From Gammaproteobacteria bacterium (lineage in GTDB: Bacteria > Pseudomonadota > Gammaproteobacteria > JASBUN01), in NCBI GenBank assembly GCA_030147845.1, contig JASBUN010000014.1, positions 1 through 38,235 of the forward strand: DNA of 38,235 nucleotides, written 5' to 3'. The notes under the pieces are model-generated. The model saw only the letters and a list, made by a program, of their open reading frames with translations. It had not been told where the DNA came from and searched no databases. This document shows positions 15,040 through 24,502 of this stretch, in pieces (position 1 is the first letter of the stretch; every line of letters starts with the position of its first letter). The translations under genes and the position numbers were made by a program.

Positions 15040-16869
15040 TCACGAACGCACCTTCATGGTATCTGTGCCGGAGTGGGTCGTACCGTCATCAACAAAGCTG
15101 CGATTCTTGCCGGCCTGCTTGGCCTTATACAAGGCGGCGTCGGCGCGCTCGAACACGCTATCGGGTTGGTCGGACGCAGCGAAACCGGCGATGCCACAAC
15201 ACACCGTTATGGACACATCGTTATTTCGGTAATGAAATCCACATCGCGCAATTTCCTGCCGCAGCTTCTCGGCGATATCAAAGGCGTCGTCGACCTTGGT
15301 GCCCGGCAGCAGGATAACGAACTCTTCACCGCCGTAGCGCGCCAAAAAGTCGCTCGCCCTGATGCGCTTGCGCAGCAACTCGCCGATCGTACTCAATACT
15401 TTGTCGCCCGCTTTATGCCCGTAGGTGTCGTTGACCCATTTAAAGTTATCGACGTCGATAACAATCAAGGTCAAGGGCTCGCGGCTACGCTTCCAGCGTT
15501 CGTACTCCTCGTCGACGCGCTGCTCATAGGCCATCCGGTTGTAGGTGCCGGTGAGCGAATCGAGCAGCGCCAAGCGTCGTTCACGGCCTACACGCTCGTG
15601 CAGGTCGACAACTTCGCCCTCCAATGATTGTAGTCGTTGGGTCAACTGCACGATGCGTTTCTGCGCCGTATCGCTGCGGCGCTCCTCGACATCGCGGAAT
15701 TGCTCCATGTGGTTACCGATATTTTGTAAACGCTCCTGAATATTCTGCTTCAGCTGGGTTAAGTCGTCGGCCTGTTCCACACTCGAGTGAATGCCGCGCA
15801 CTTGCTCGCGCACGGCGGCGTCGATGCCGCGGGCACTATCAAGCGAATCATTCCGATCCGACTCAACGCTTCGCACATGTTTATCGAGCGCATCAAGGTG
15901 TGCGGTAACCTGGGTTAAAAACTCTTCAAGTTCTTGTTTTTCGCGCTGTGCGTGATTCCTCACCGCGGCAATCAATTCGACCACTTCGGTCAAAACATCC
16001 TGCCAGTGATCCGGCGTGATAGGCTTTTCCAGGCGCTCACGCAGATTTTGCACGCGGACCTGCGCTTCAACCGGGAACTCAAGGCGTTCGAGCAACTGCA
16101 GCAGCCCTTCGTTACAGCTGAGTAAGGCATCGGTAGCTCGCCGCGCTGGGGCGTCGACCAGAGTCGCAAGCCGTTGCGCCAACCGATAGACCTCGCTGGC
16201 GCTGGTAGCAGATGCAACTTCGGCCAGCCAGTTTTCCAAATCATTGCGCGCGCTGCCGGACAAATTGAATCCGTCGGCGACGACTCGCAGTAACTCCGCG
16301 CCGGACCGTGGCGAGCCATCATACGCCGCCGCGTGCGTATTCCGTTTACGTGTGCGTATACCAAACCAGCTGCCGAAACGGCCGATACCCGCTGCGCCGG
16401 CGACCGGTGTATCTTTATCTTGGCGCGCGAATTCCATCAAGGCCACAAACTCAGTAATCAATGGCGTCGCATCGTCGCCGCGCTTATAGGCGGCGAGATG
16501 CTTCTTGAGTACCTTAAGTTTTTTGGAGCAGGAATGCGGAAGTCGCAGTGGATCAAGCGCACGGCGCAGCGCGCCGGCGATCGTCGGCGTGCGCGGCGCA
16601 CTTGTATCGCTATCGAGCAGCACCATGCGCGCTGTCGCATCGTGGCACAACTGCGTGATGCGCTCGGAGCTACCACCGGAGCGCAACTGTTCGCGTAGTT
16701 GTTTCAGATAACCGTCAAGCTCGCTGTCGGTATCCTCGGCGATGACGCACATACGCGCCAATGCGTCGCGTAGTGCTACTTCGAACGCGGCCGCCTCGCG
16801 CTCGCGTTTCTCCAGCAGCTCCAGGCTTTCGTAGTATTTTTGTTTCCAGGATGTCTGTTCCTGATCCAT
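15040..16869 (-). CDS. dgcP: Diguanylate cyclase, DgcP-like
   Basis: A 609-residue protein with a C-terminal GGDEF domain. The active site GGEEF is at residues 513-517 and the inhibitory I-site RASD at 504-507, exactly five residues ahead, so c-di-GMP synthesis with product inhibition is expected. The domain begins at LLDSLTGTYNRMAYEQ (about 435). Residues 1-430 contain no receiver, PAS or GAF motif; they are helical, with a strongly coiled-coil part at about 300-430. There is no membrane segment. By synteny (next to the EEP gene, dsbA, cytochrome c4, engB and polA) it corresponds to Pseudomonas DgcP, whose N-terminus is linked to polar localisation. The symbol rests on that synteny. Confidence 0.85.
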   Translation of the reverse strand: MDQEQTSWKQKYYESLELLEKREREAAAFEVALRDALARMCVIAEDTDSELDGYLKQLREQLRSGGSSERITQLCHDATARMVLLDSDTSAPRTPTIAGALRRALDPLRLPHSCSKKLKVLKKHLAAYKRGDDATPLITEFVALMEFARQDKDTPVAGAAGIGRFGSWFGIRTRKRNTHAAAYDGSPRSGAELLRVVADGFNLSGSARNDLENWLAEVASATSASEVYRLAQRLATLVDAPARRATDALLSCNEGLLQLLERLEFPVEAQVRVQNLRERLEKPITPDHWQDVLTEVVELIAAVRNHAQREKQELEEFLTQVTAHLDALDKHVRSVESDRNDSLDSARGIDAAVREQVRGIHSSVEQADDLTQLKQNIQERLQNIGNHMEQFRDVEERRSDTAQKRIVQLTQRLQSLEGEVVDLHERVGRERRLALLDSLTGTYNRMAYEQRVDEEYERWKRSREPLTLIVIDVDNFKWVNDTYGHKAGDKVLSTIGELLRKRIRASDFLARYGGEEFVILLPGTKVDDAFDIAEKLRQEIARCGFHYRNNDVSITVCCGIAGFAASDQPDSVFERADAALYKAKQAGKNRSFVDDGTTHSGTDTMKVRS

Positions 16870-16963
16870 TTGCGTTATTCGCTTTCGTACAAGCGCTACT
16901 CATCCGCTTCCCGCGGCGCACCGGCGATCGCGAACCCATTATCATCATTATGGGGAAAGACTG

Positions 16964-17827
16964 TTACGGGGCTGCCAGCCTGACACCCTCCGGTAACGCT
17001 ACTTCCATAGCTATCGGCAGGTGGTCAGAAAACGTTTGCTTTAGTACGCGTACTTGCTGAACACGCAGCGTCGGAGACACCAAAATGTGATCAATGTTGC
17101 GTTCTGGGCGCCAACTGGGCCAGGTGTATAGATCATGGGCCGGCTCGCACAGGCGTCCGCCGCGCCGCAGAAAACGTATTTCTGCGCTATCCGAGCCGCA
17201 ATTCATATCGCCCATGATGACGACATGCGGATAATCGCTGGCCACCTCGCGGATATACGCTAACTGGCGCATACGCGAGCGCTTGCCAAGAGCCAAGTGC
17301 AGGATCACCACCACCAGCGAGTGTTGTTCGGCACCGAATCGGGCCATCAGGGCGCCGCGCCCGGGAATCGCGCCGGGTAGTTTATGGTCGTCAATTTCGA
17401 CCGCCTGATAGCGGCTTAGAACGCCGTTGCTGTGTTGCGCCAACACGCCCATGCGGCGATTGGTCTGGTGATGCCAAAACGGGAAACGCGCGCGGTCGGC
17501 TATATATTCGGTTTGATTGATAAAGCCGCTGCGCAGACTGCCGGCGTCGACTTCTTGCAGGCCGACGATGTCGTAATCGGAAACCAGCCGCGCAATGTGC
17601 GCCAGGTTTTCCATACGCTGGGCGTGGGGAAGCACCTGCTTCCAACCCTGGGTAAGATATTGCCGATACTTGGTGGTCGATGTGCCGGTTTGGATGTTAT
17701 AGCTGAGCAGCCGCAGCAGAGGCTGGCTAGTGCTATTGCTATCGGTAGACCGCGGCGGGCTGCTGTCGTCAGGGGAATGGCTCGGCGGCATCGCCCGCGC
17801 GCCGGGATGGGGGGTCAGATCGCGCAT
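16964..17827 (-). CDS. Endonuclease/exonuclease/phosphatase family protein
   Basis: A 287-residue member of the EEP (DNase I-like) superfamily. Conserved metal-dependent hydrolase motifs appear in order: LLSYNIQTG (Asn), VGLQEVD (Glu), MGDMNCG (Asp, Asn), NIDHILVS (Asp) and FSDHLPIAMEV (Asp-His). The N-terminal ~35 residues are polar and Ser/Pro-rich without a signal peptide. The ATG at 17827 has GAG a few bases upstream; 17791 is an alternative. The substrate could be nucleic acid, a phospholipid head group or an inositol phosphate; sequence alone does not decide. Its place between dsbA and dgcP is the conserved Pseudomonas-type order. Confidence 0.9.
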   Translation of the reverse strand: MRDLTPHPGARAMPPSHSPDDSSPPRSTDSNSTSQPLLRLLSYNIQTGTSTTKYRQYLTQGWKQVLPHAQRMENLAHIARLVSDYDIVGLQEVDAGSLRSGFINQTEYIADRARFPFWHHQTNRRMGVLAQHSNGVLSRYQAVEIDDHKLPGAIPGRGALMARFGAEQHSLVVVILHLALGKRSRMRQLAYIREVASDYPHVVIMGDMNCGSDSAEIRFLRRGGRLCEPAHDLYTWPSWRPERNIDHILVSPTLRVQQVRVLKQTFSDHLPIAMEVALPEGVRLAAP

Positions 17828-18058
17828 ACCATCTCACACAAGGGTCGCGGCCCATAGCCCAGGGACACGGTGAGCGGACGCGAAGCACATCGGCGCCGCG
17901 CGAGCCCGCCGGCAGGTTCGACCACGTTGTCTCCCGGTCTGCCCAATAATGCTTGCCTGGCCTGCATCGCACCCCTTTCAGCGCCTGGCTGAGTTCCGGG
18001 CGCGGCGGCTCATCGATACGCGAGCTAACCGGCCGACCGCCCCGGTTCAGCCAGCAAA

Positions 18059-18730
18059 TCAGTGCCCGGCCGCAGCGGCCTTAGACTGTTTCATGGCGGC
18101 CGTCTCCTTGGCGATCAGATAGTCAACTACTTTAAGCAGTTTCGGATAAGTACCGCCGGCCAGCGACGCATTGGTTCGATAAGTACCGTTGACGACAATG
18201 GTCGGCACGCTGTCGACGCCATAGCGCCGAACCAGACGGTCCGCTTCAGCCAATTTAGTCCGCACTGCAAAAGAATGATAGACCTTCAGAAACTCGTCGC
18301 GGTTAACACCGTGCTCGGCAAAGAACTTCGCCAGTTGCTCCGGCGTGTCCAGTGGCCGGCCTTGCACGTGGATGGCGTTGAACAGCGCCTCGTGCATTTT
18401 ATCGAACACACCTAGTATTTTCTCGGTGTAAAAGACCCGCGCATGCACACGCCAAACGTCGCCAAATTGCGCCGGAACGCGGCGAAACACCACGTTGGCG
18501 GGTTTGTGCTTGAGCCATTTCTCGAGATAGGGCTCAAAATGGAAGCAGTGCGGGCAGCGATACCAGAATACCTCGACCACTTCGACTTTGCCTTTTGGCG
18601 CGTTGGTCGGCACTGGCGGGTTGATGCGCTGATATTCGATACCCTCGTCGAAATTCGTTTCCGCCGCACCAGCTCGCAGGGCAGGCAGACCCATACTCAG
18701 CGCCAACAATCCGAAGAGTAGATATTTCAT
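18059..18730 (-). CDS. dsbA: Thiol:disulfide interchange protein DsbA
   Basis: A 223-residue periplasmic thioredoxin-fold oxidase. A signal peptide (KYLLFGLLALSMGLPALRAGAA) precedes the mature protein, and the active site CPHC is at residues 59-62 in FWYRCPHCFHFEPYLEKW. The cis-proline loop is VDSVPTIVVNG. It introduces disulfides into exported proteins and is recycled by DsbB, which is not in the window. Neighbours are cytochrome c4 and the EEP gene in conserved order. Confidence 0.96.
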   Translation of the reverse strand: MKYLLFGLLALSMGLPALRAGAAETNFDEGIEYQRINPPVPTNAPKGKVEVVEVFWYRCPHCFHFEPYLEKWLKHKPANVVFRRVPAQFGDVWRVHARVFYTEKILGVFDKMHEALFNAIHVQGRPLDTPEQLAKFFAEHGVNRDEFLKVYHSFAVRTKLAEADRLVRRYGVDSVPTIVVNGTYRTNASLAGGTYPKLLKVVDYLIAKETAAMKQSKAAAAGH

Positions 18731-19111
18731 CGATCAAGACCTCCGATAAACGGGCAACACATGATGTGCGGCATTGTCTGCTGACCCCGGGTCGTGGCCG
18801 TTACCGAGCAAGTGGCGCAGTCAGGGCCGAGCGCGCGCCATCGCCCGGGCACTCGTAAGCGGGCACGTTTGCAGGGCATAATTGCCTTGAAATAATACGA
18901 TAATTTTGTAATGCCACGCACTATGGTAACAGTACCACGGGACAAAACACAGCACCCGCGGGGAACCCATGCGACGTCGACACCGGGTCCATGGAAGCTA
19001 CGAGCGCCGGCGTGATTGGATCCAACTCAGAAGGGAGAGCAGCGGCGTTGGGCGAGTTGTGACCGCCCAACGCTGGCTCGAAACAAGCGGGCTAAAATGG
19101 TGCGTGCTTAC
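18731..19111. other. dsbA upstream region
   Basis: 381 bases between cytochrome c4 and dsbA, with no credible gene. An AT-rich patch at about 18885-18935 (minus strand TTACAAAATTATCG and TATTAT) is the likely place of the dsbA promoter, though I cannot fix the boxes. The right part holds the hairpin listed separately. Confidence 0.4.
19045..19073 (-). terminator. Hairpin 3' of the cytochrome c4 gene
   Basis: A perfect 10-bp inverted repeat, GCGTTGGGCG (19045-19054) and CGCCCAACGC (19064-19073), with a 9-base loop, lies about 40 bases past the cytochrome c4 stop. There is no U tract, so it may protect the mRNA 3' end or act with Rho rather than being a standard intrinsic terminator. Confidence 0.5.
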
Positions 19112-19720
19112 TTAGTGCAGGCCCTGCACATAGGACGCAACGGCGGCAATCTCTTTGTCGGTCATACGCGAGGCGATATTACGCATCATCTGGCCGGCGT
19201 CGTTACTACGCTTGCCATCGCGGAAATCCTTCAACTGCTTAACCACATAAGCAGCATGCTGATGTGATAGTTGCGGGAAGTGCGCAGCCGGGTTGCCGGC
19301 GCCGGTCGGGCCATGACAGCCGATACACGCCGGCACGCCGGTAGCAGGATTGCCACCGCGATAAACTTTCTGGCCCTCGGCCACCAATTTGGGATCGGCT
19401 TCGCCGCCGCTTACCTTCTGACTAGCGAAATAGGCGGCCAGATTTTCCATATCCTGCTCATTCAGCGGTGCCACCATGCCGGTCATGGTTGGATCTTTGC
19501 GCGCGCCGGACTTGAAATCCTTGAGTTGTTTGAGCAGATAGGATTCACCCTGACCGGCAAGCTTGGGGAAATTCGGTGCTGCGCTGTTGCCATCGGCACC
19601 GTGACAAGCGGCGCAGGTGGCCGATTTTGCCTTGCCGGCGGCGGCGTCACCAGCGGCCTGCGCGGAACCGTATGCGCCGATCGCAGCCACGGCTGCGGCG
19701 ATAAACCAAATCTTCTTCAT
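19112..19720 (-). CDS. Dihaem cytochrome c4
   Basis: A 202-residue periplasmic protein with a signal peptide (KKIWFIAAAVAAIGAYGSAQA) and two c-type haem sites: CAACH near residue 36, in the typical ATCAACHGADGNS context, and CIGCH in the second half. The two halves are repeats (KLAGQGESYLLKQLKDFKSG and QLSHQHAAYVVKQLKDFRDG), the hallmark of cytochrome c4. Candidate axial Met residues are in PTMTGMVAPL and QMMRNIASRM. It carries electrons to terminal oxidases such as cbb3. A longer frame reaches 19846, but the ATG at 19720 gives a proper signal peptide and has a purine-rich leader. Confidence 0.95.
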   Translation of the reverse strand: MKKIWFIAAAVAAIGAYGSAQAAGDAAAGKAKSATCAACHGADGNSAAPNFPKLAGQGESYLLKQLKDFKSGARKDPTMTGMVAPLNEQDMENLAAYFASQKVSGGEADPKLVAEGQKVYRGGNPATGVPACIGCHGPTGAGNPAAHFPQLSHQHAAYVVKQLKDFRDGKRSNDAGQMMRNIASRMTDKEIAAVASYVQGLH

Positions 19721-19925
19721 CTCGGATTGACTCCTGTGCCCACGAAAGGGGTCGGGGTATGTGCTTGGCAATGCCCGCGCCCACCCCGTCGGACTTACCG
19801 GCAACGCCCGAAAAAGCGCGCCTAAGTGTATCGGCCAAGCGCGCATGGGTCAACCGCGCAGCGCGGCCTTGAGCCGCGCTGGATAGGCCTGTTAGCCTCA
19901 CCTCTGCATCCGACGAGACCGAACC

Positions 19926-20543
19926 ATGGCTGGCAAATACAACCGCAGTTACTTCATCAAGAGCGTCCCCAGCTTAGCCGATGCGCCGGCCGATGATGGC
20001 GCCGAAGTGGCCTTCGCCGGGCGTTCCAACGCCGGTAAATCGAGCGCCATCAACGCCATCACCGGTATCGGTAAGCTCGCACGCACCAGCAAGATGCCCG
20101 GCCGCACGCAGCATTTGGTGTTCTTCGGCGTTGATGATAACCGCCGTTTGGTGGATCTGCCCGGCTATGGCTATGCGCGCGTATCCGAGCAGATAAAAGA
20201 CCAATGGCAACGTAACATGGAAGACTATCTGCGCCAACGGCAGTCATTACGCGGGCTGGTGTTACTGATGGACATTCGTCACCCACTTACCGCCTACGAT
20301 CAACAGATGTTGGACTGGTGCGCGCAGGCCGGGTTGGCCGTACATGTACTGCTCACCAAGGTCGACAAAGTTAAGCGCGGCGCCGCCGCCAACGCCTTGA
20401 TGCAGGTGCGCAATGCGCTAAAGACGATGGCCGGGCAAGGCAGTGCGCAAACGTTTTCAGCGCTCAAGAAACTGGGCATAGAGGAGGCCGAAGCGATACT
20501 CGATCGCTGGTTGACGACGAATGACGGCAATGGGCTGCGCTAA
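19926..20543 (+). CDS. engB: Ribosome biogenesis GTPase EngB (YihA/YsxC)
   Basis: A 205-residue TRAFAC GTPase needed for assembly of the large ribosomal subunit. The G motifs are clear: G1 GRSNAGKSS, G2 around SKMPGRTQ, G3 DLPGYG, G4 TKVDK and G5 FSALKKLG. The Asn in GRSNAGKS and the PGRTQ segment are typical of EngB. It is divergent from cytochrome c4 and converges on the polA/sRNA unit, the same arrangement as in enteric bacteria and Pseudomonas. Confidence 0.96.
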   Translation: MAGKYNRSYFIKSVPSLADAPADDGAEVAFAGRSNAGKSSAINAITGIGKLARTSKMPGRTQHLVFFGVDDNRRLVDLPGYGYARVSEQIKDQWQRNMEDYLRQRQSLRGLVLLMDIRHPLTAYDQQMLDWCAQAGLAVHVLLTKVDKVKRGAAANALMQVRNALKTMAGQGSAQTFSALKKLGIEEAEAILDRWLTTNDGNGLR

Positions 20544-20582
20544 CCAATCCCGCGTAATCAGTACGTATTAGATCCGTGCGCA

Positions 20583-20737
20583 TAAAAAACCCCGGTTTCC
20601 AGATGGGGGAGGGAACACCGGGGTAAAAATCCCGGCGTTGGGGGGAAGCCGGGTATACCCGCTCAGGGAGGAAGAGCGGGCGATGCCACTAAGGCATCTG
20701 AACCTTATGGACCACGGGGGGTGCAAAAGGTTCATGC
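20583..20737 (-). ncRNA. Candidate Hfq-type sRNA in the polA-engB interval
   Basis: Five consecutive stem-loops are packed in about 150 bases between polA and engB, in polA orientation. SL1: GAACCTT/AAGGTTC (20733-20700). SL2: GATGCC/GGCATC (20698-20682). SL3: CCCGCTC/GAGCGGG (20680-20658). SL4: CCCGGC/GCCGGG (20653-20631). SL5: ACCCCGGT/ACCGGGGT (20624-20589) followed by six Ts. Read leftward, the loops are pyrimidine-rich: CACCCCCCGTG, TTCCTCCCT, TTCCCCCCAAC and CTCCCCCATCT. A single-stranded ATTTTTA (20630-20624) just ahead of the terminator plus the 3' U tail fits an Hfq site. Spot 42 and ErsA occupy this locus in relatives. Loops of this kind could pair with Shine-Dalgarno sequences. Expression and strand are inferred. 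Confidence 0.72.
20584..20624 (-). terminator. Intrinsic terminator of the sRNA candidate
   Basis: Minus strand: 8-bp perfect stem ACCCCGGT/ACCGGGGT, extended by TTCC/GGAA after a one-base bulge, loop CTCCCCCATCT, then TTTTTT. No T tract follows on the plus strand, so it terminates leftward transcription (sRNA and any polA read-through) and not engB. Confidence 0.85.
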
Positions 20738-20742
20738 TTAAA

Positions 20743-20770
20743 AGTGTAACCGTCGCAAACCCAAGCGCAA
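20743..20770 (-). promoter_or_regulatory. Possible sRNA promoter
   Basis: Minus strand TTGCGC (20770-20765), 16-base spacer, TACACT (20748-20743); start expected near 20737-20735, immediately before SL1. The -35 is poor (3 of 6), so activation by a regulator or processing from the polA transcript are alternatives. Confidence 0.35.
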
Positions 20771-20858
20771 GCGTTGGCGACCGCCTGTAACCGTCCGGTA
20801 AGGTTTTGAATTCACACAGTTGCTGTACTTAGATTGTCGTCAGTAGCAATGCGCCGGG

Positions 20859-23570
20859 TCAGTGCGCTTCCTCCCAATTGGCGCCGACGCCGGTATCCAC
20901 CACCAGCGCTACCGACAATTGCGCCGCCGCGCACATGAGTCGGCGGATTTCTTCGAGCGCTTGATCGACGTCGGCTTGCGCGACCTCGAATACCAATTCG
21001 TCATGCACCTGCATGATCATACTGACATCGGCGTGCGTGGTAGCGCTCCATTGCTCCACCAGAATCATTGCGCGCTTGATGATATCGGCCGCCGTACCCT
21101 GCATCGGCGCGTTAATAGCGGTACGCTCGGCGTACTGGCGGCGCTGGCTATTGCTGGCGTTGATTTCGGGCAGATACAGGCGGCGACCGTACACCGTTTC
21201 GACATAGCCTTGTTCGCGCGCCTGCTGGCGGGTACGGTCCATGAACGCACGCACGCCCGGATAGCGCGCGAAATACAGGTCGACGTACTGTTGCGCCGCG
21301 CCGCGCTCGATACCCAGTTGGCGCGCCAGCCCGAACGCCGACATGCCGTAAATCAGCCCGAAATTGATCGCTTTGGCCGAGCGGCGCTGATCCGCGCTGA
21401 CTTGCTCCGGCGCCACACCGAAGACTTCGGCGGCGGTCGCCCGATGCACGTCTTCGCCGGCTTCGAACGCTGCCAGTAAGCGCTCGTCGCCGGACAAGTG
21501 CGCCATAATGCGGAGTTCGATTTGCGAGTAGTCAGCCGCCAACAGCCGATATCCAGGCGGCGCGATAAAGGCTTGCCGGATACGCCGACCGGCCTCACTG
21601 CGCACCGGAATGTTCTGCAAATTGGGGTCCGACGAACTCAAACGACCGGTGGCCGCCACCGCCTGATGGTACGAGGTATGTACGCGGCCGGTATCACGGT
21701 CGACCTGCTCCGGCAGGCGATCGGTGTAGGTGGATTTGAGTTTGCTGAGCGAACGGTACTCCAACAGCAGGCGCGGCAACGGATAATCCAGCGCCAACTC
21801 GGCCAACACTTCTTCGGCGGTCGACGGCTGCCCTTTAGGGGTCTTTTTGAGCACCGGCAGCTGCAGTTTTTCGAACAGAATGGCCTGTAGCTGTTTTGGC
21901 GAACCGAGATTGAAGGGCTGACCCGCGGCCTCGTGCGTTTGTTGCTCCAAGTCCTGCATGCGCTCGGCCAGTGCGCTGCTCTGGCGCCGCAGCATGTCGA
22001 CGTCCACCAGCACGCCGTGGCGCTCCATGCGCGACAGTATCGGCACCAGCGGCATTTCGATGTCCTCGAATAAGCGCGCCAGCGCCGCGGTGCCCTGCAA
22101 CTTCGGCCATAAGGTCTGGTGTAGTCGCAGCGTCACGTCGGCGTCTTCGGCCGCGTACGGCGCGGCCTGCTCCAGCGCGACTTGATTGAAGGTGATTTGT
22201 TTAGCGCCCTTGCCGGCGACGTCTTCAAAGTGGATGGTCTTGTGGCCAAGGTATTTTAGCGCCAGCGAATCCATATCGTGGCGACTGGCGGTGCTGTCCA
22301 GCACATACGACTCGAGCATGGTGTCGTAGCGTATGCCGCGCACGTTGATGCCGTAACGCGCCAACACGTTCACGTCATATTTCAGATGCTGGCCCAGTTT
22401 GGCTTTTCCGGCGTCCTCCAATAAAGGCCGCAATTTCGCCAACACCCAGTCACGCGCCAGTTGATCCGGTGCGCCGGGATAATCGTGGGCCACCGGTACG
22501 TAAGCAGCCTCGCCCGCCTGCACGGCAAACGAAACCCCAACCAACTCGGCTTGCATGTAATCCAGGCTGGTGGTTTCGGTATCGAAGGTGATCAGTTCGG
22601 CCGTTTGCAACCGCGTTAACCAGCGCTCGAAATCGGCCTCGGTGAGAATGGTTTCATAGCGCTGATCGGGGTCCTGTAGCGGCGGCGCGGTCTCGCTGGC
22701 GAGGCTGGGCCGGTCAAGCAATTCCGACAGCCACGTCTTGAATTCCATGCGCTGGAACCAGCCGCGCAGCGCCTCATCGTCGGCGGCGGCGCGTTGTAGC
22801 TGGTCCGGGGCCTGCTCGAGCTCGACGTCACATTTGATGGTGGCCAATTGCACCGACAACGGCAACTGCGATAGATGTTCGCGCAGGCTGTCGCCGACCT
22901 TACCCTTGATTTCATCGGCATGGGCCACGACCCCCTGCAGTGATCCGTACTCGTTCAGCCACTTGGCGGCAGTCTTCGGCCCAACCTTGGGGACACCGGG
23001 TATATTGTCCGAACTGTCGCCAATCAACGCCAAGTAATCAATGATGCATTCCGGTGGCACACCAAATTTTTGTTGCACGCCGGCGACATCAAGGACGGAA
23101 TCGTTCATGGTGTTGATCAACGTGACGTGAGCATCTACCAACTGCGCCATGTCCTTGTCGCCGGTCGATACCACCACCGGCATACCTAACGCGCGCGCGC
23201 GGCTTGCGAGTGTGCCGATGACGTCATCGGCCTCGACCCCCGATACCTGCAGGGTCGGCAGGCCCATGGCGCGCACGATCGCCAACAGGGGCTCGATTTG
23301 CGAGCTGAGCTCCTCGGGCATGGGCGGTCGATGCGCCTTGTATTGCTGGTATAAATCGTCACGAAAGGTCTTGCCCTTGGCGTCGAAGACCACGGCTATG
23401 TAGCGTGGCTGATAGTCTTTGAGCAGGCGGCGCAGCATATTGATAACGCCGTAGACCGCGCCCGTGGCCTGGCCGCGCGAATTGGTCAGCGGCGGTAAAG
23501 CATGAAAAGCGCGGTACAGATAAGACGAGCCGTCAACCAGGATTAGTGGGCTATTTGTTGTTTCGGTCAT
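20859..23570 (-). CDS. polA: DNA polymerase I
   Basis: A full-length 903-residue Pol I with three active domains. The 5' nuclease (1-290) keeps its acidic residues in [38 protein letters not shown] and [16 protein letters not shown]. The 3'-5' exonuclease (about 305-500) keeps the DxE of [12 protein letters not shown] and later Asp in KYDVN and [12 protein letters not shown], so proofreading should work. The polymerase has motif [21 protein letters not shown], motif [20 protein letters not shown] and motif [13 protein letters not shown]. It removes RNA primers and fills gaps in replication and repair. Divergent from the LOG-family gene. Confidence 0.98.
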   Translation of the reverse strand: MTETTNSPLILVDGSSYLYRAFHALPPLTNSRGQATGAVYGVINMLRRLLKDYQPRYIAVVFDAKGKTFRDDLYQQYKAHRPPMPEELSSQIEPLLAIVRAMGLPTLQVSGVEADDVIGTLASRARALGMPVVVSTGDKDMAQLVDAHVTLINTMNDSVLDVAGVQQKFGVPPECIIDYLALIGDSSDNIPGVPKVGPKTAAKWLNEYGSLQGVVAHADEIKGKVGDSLREHLSQLPLSVQLATIKCDVELEQAPDQLQRAAADDEALRGWFQRMEFKTWLSELLDRPSLASETAPPLQDPDQRYETILTEADFERWLTRLQTAELITFDTETTSLDYMQAELVGVSFAVQAGEAAYVPVAHDYPGAPDQLARDWVLAKLRPLLEDAGKAKLGQHLKYDVNVLARYGINVRGIRYDTMLESYVLDSTASRHDMDSLALKYLGHKTIHFEDVAGKGAKQITFNQVALEQAAPYAAEDADVTLRLHQTLWPKLQGTAALARLFEDIEMPLVPILSRMERHGVLVDVDMLRRQSSALAERMQDLEQQTHEAAGQPFNLGSPKQLQAILFEKLQLPVLKKTPKGQPSTAEEVLAELALDYPLPRLLLEYRSLSKLKSTYTDRLPEQVDRDTGRVHTSYHQAVAATGRLSSSDPNLQNIPVRSEAGRRIRQAFIAPPGYRLLAADYSQIELRIMAHLSGDERLLAAFEAGEDVHRATAAEVFGVAPEQVSADQRRSAKAINFGLIYGMSAFGLARQLGIERGAAQQYVDLYFARYPGVRAFMDRTRQQAREQGYVETVYGRRLYLPEINASNSQRRQYAERTAINAPMQGTAADIIKRAMILVEQWSATTHADVSMIMQVHDELVFEVAQADVDQALEEIRRLMCAAAQLSVALVVDTGVGANWEEAH

Positions 23571-23748
23571 GATGGGCTGTGTCCGCGGCTGAATTTGGCA
23601 GTCAGGCGTATGGCATTAATGATATTATTGCTAAAACATTACCGATTTCGGCGCATTTCCATACAGGCAATGGACCGCCCTGAGCTCCGCCCCCGACATT
23701 ATGCGGAATCTCACCTTGGCGCGAAACCACAGCCTATAACACGTTACT

Positions 23749-24483
23749 ATGGCGGCAATGGACGACACCCAGAAATCCAAGCATCCCGGACTGCAAATCA
23801 TCGACGACAGCATTTTGACACGCGAATCGTGGAAGATCTTCCAGATCATGGCGGAATTCGTCGAAGGCTTCGAACGCTTGGCGCGCATCAGCCCTTCGGT
23901 CAGTATCTTCGGATCGGCGCGCTACACGCCGGACAACCCGAATTATCAGCTAGCCGAAGAAATCGCGCACGAGCTGTCCAATGCCGGCTTTTCGGTCGTC
24001 AGCGGTGGCGGCCCCGGTATCATGGAAGCCGCCAACAAGGGCGCACACCGCGGTAAATCGCCCAGTGTTGGCTTGAATATTCAGCTTCCGCATGAACAAT
24101 CGGGCAATGCCTATCAGGACATCAGTCTCAGTTTCCGGCACTTTTTCTCGCGCAAAGTGATGTTCGTGAAATACGCATCGGCGTACGTCGTACTGCCTGG
24201 CGGCTTCGGCACCCTGGATGAGCTGGCTGAAATTCTGACCTTGGTGCAAACACGCAAAACGCGACGTATTCCTATTATCTTAGTGCAGTCTTCGTTCTGG
24301 GAAGGGCTGGTAGATTGGTTCAAACAGACTATGGTCAAAGAAGGGACCATTAGTCCGGAAGATATCGACCTGTTCACGATCCTGGATGATCCGAAGCAGA
24401 TCGTGGACGCGATCTTCTCCCATTATCAGAGCCGTGATTTCGAGCCCTCGGCAGAGGAGCAGGAAATCCTGCTGGAACTGTAG
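23749..24483 (+). CDS. LOG-family Rossmann protein (TIGR00730)
   Basis: A 244-residue protein with the lysine-decarboxylase-like/LOG signature: SIFGSARYTPDNPNY, VVSGGGPGIMEAANKGAHRG and the nucleotide-binding VVLPGGFGTLDELAEILTL, which carries the PGGxGTxxE motif. Characterised LOG proteins are cytokinin-riboside monophosphate phosphoribohydrolases; bacterial homologues cleave the base from purine monophosphates. The N-terminal 35 residues (ILTRESWKIFQIMAEFVEGFERL) are typical of the longer bacterial subgroup. The start could be 23749 or the ATG at 23758; neither has a good ribosome site. DUF2782 follows 19 bases downstream, so the two are an operon. Confidence 0.9.
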   Translation: MAAMDDTQKSKHPGLQIIDDSILTRESWKIFQIMAEFVEGFERLARISPSVSIFGSARYTPDNPNYQLAEEIAHELSNAGFSVVSGGGPGIMEAANKGAHRGKSPSVGLNIQLPHEQSGNAYQDISLSFRHFFSRKVMFVKYASAYVVLPGGFGTLDELAEILTLVQTRKTRRIPIILVQSSFWEGLVDWFKQTMVKEGTISPEDIDLFTILDDPKQIVDAIFSHYQSRDFEPSAEEQEILLEL

Positions 24484-24502
24484 ACTCGAAAGGAAGTACA
24501 TC

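Noticed and set aside
20589..20733. Plus-strand reading of the hairpins as a CsrB/RsmZ-like RNA (GGA in loops)
   Set aside because: Loops such as AGGGAGGAA do contain GGA, but no T tract follows on the plus strand, whereas the minus strand has a perfect terminator and an Hfq-like U stretch. Kept only as an alternative.
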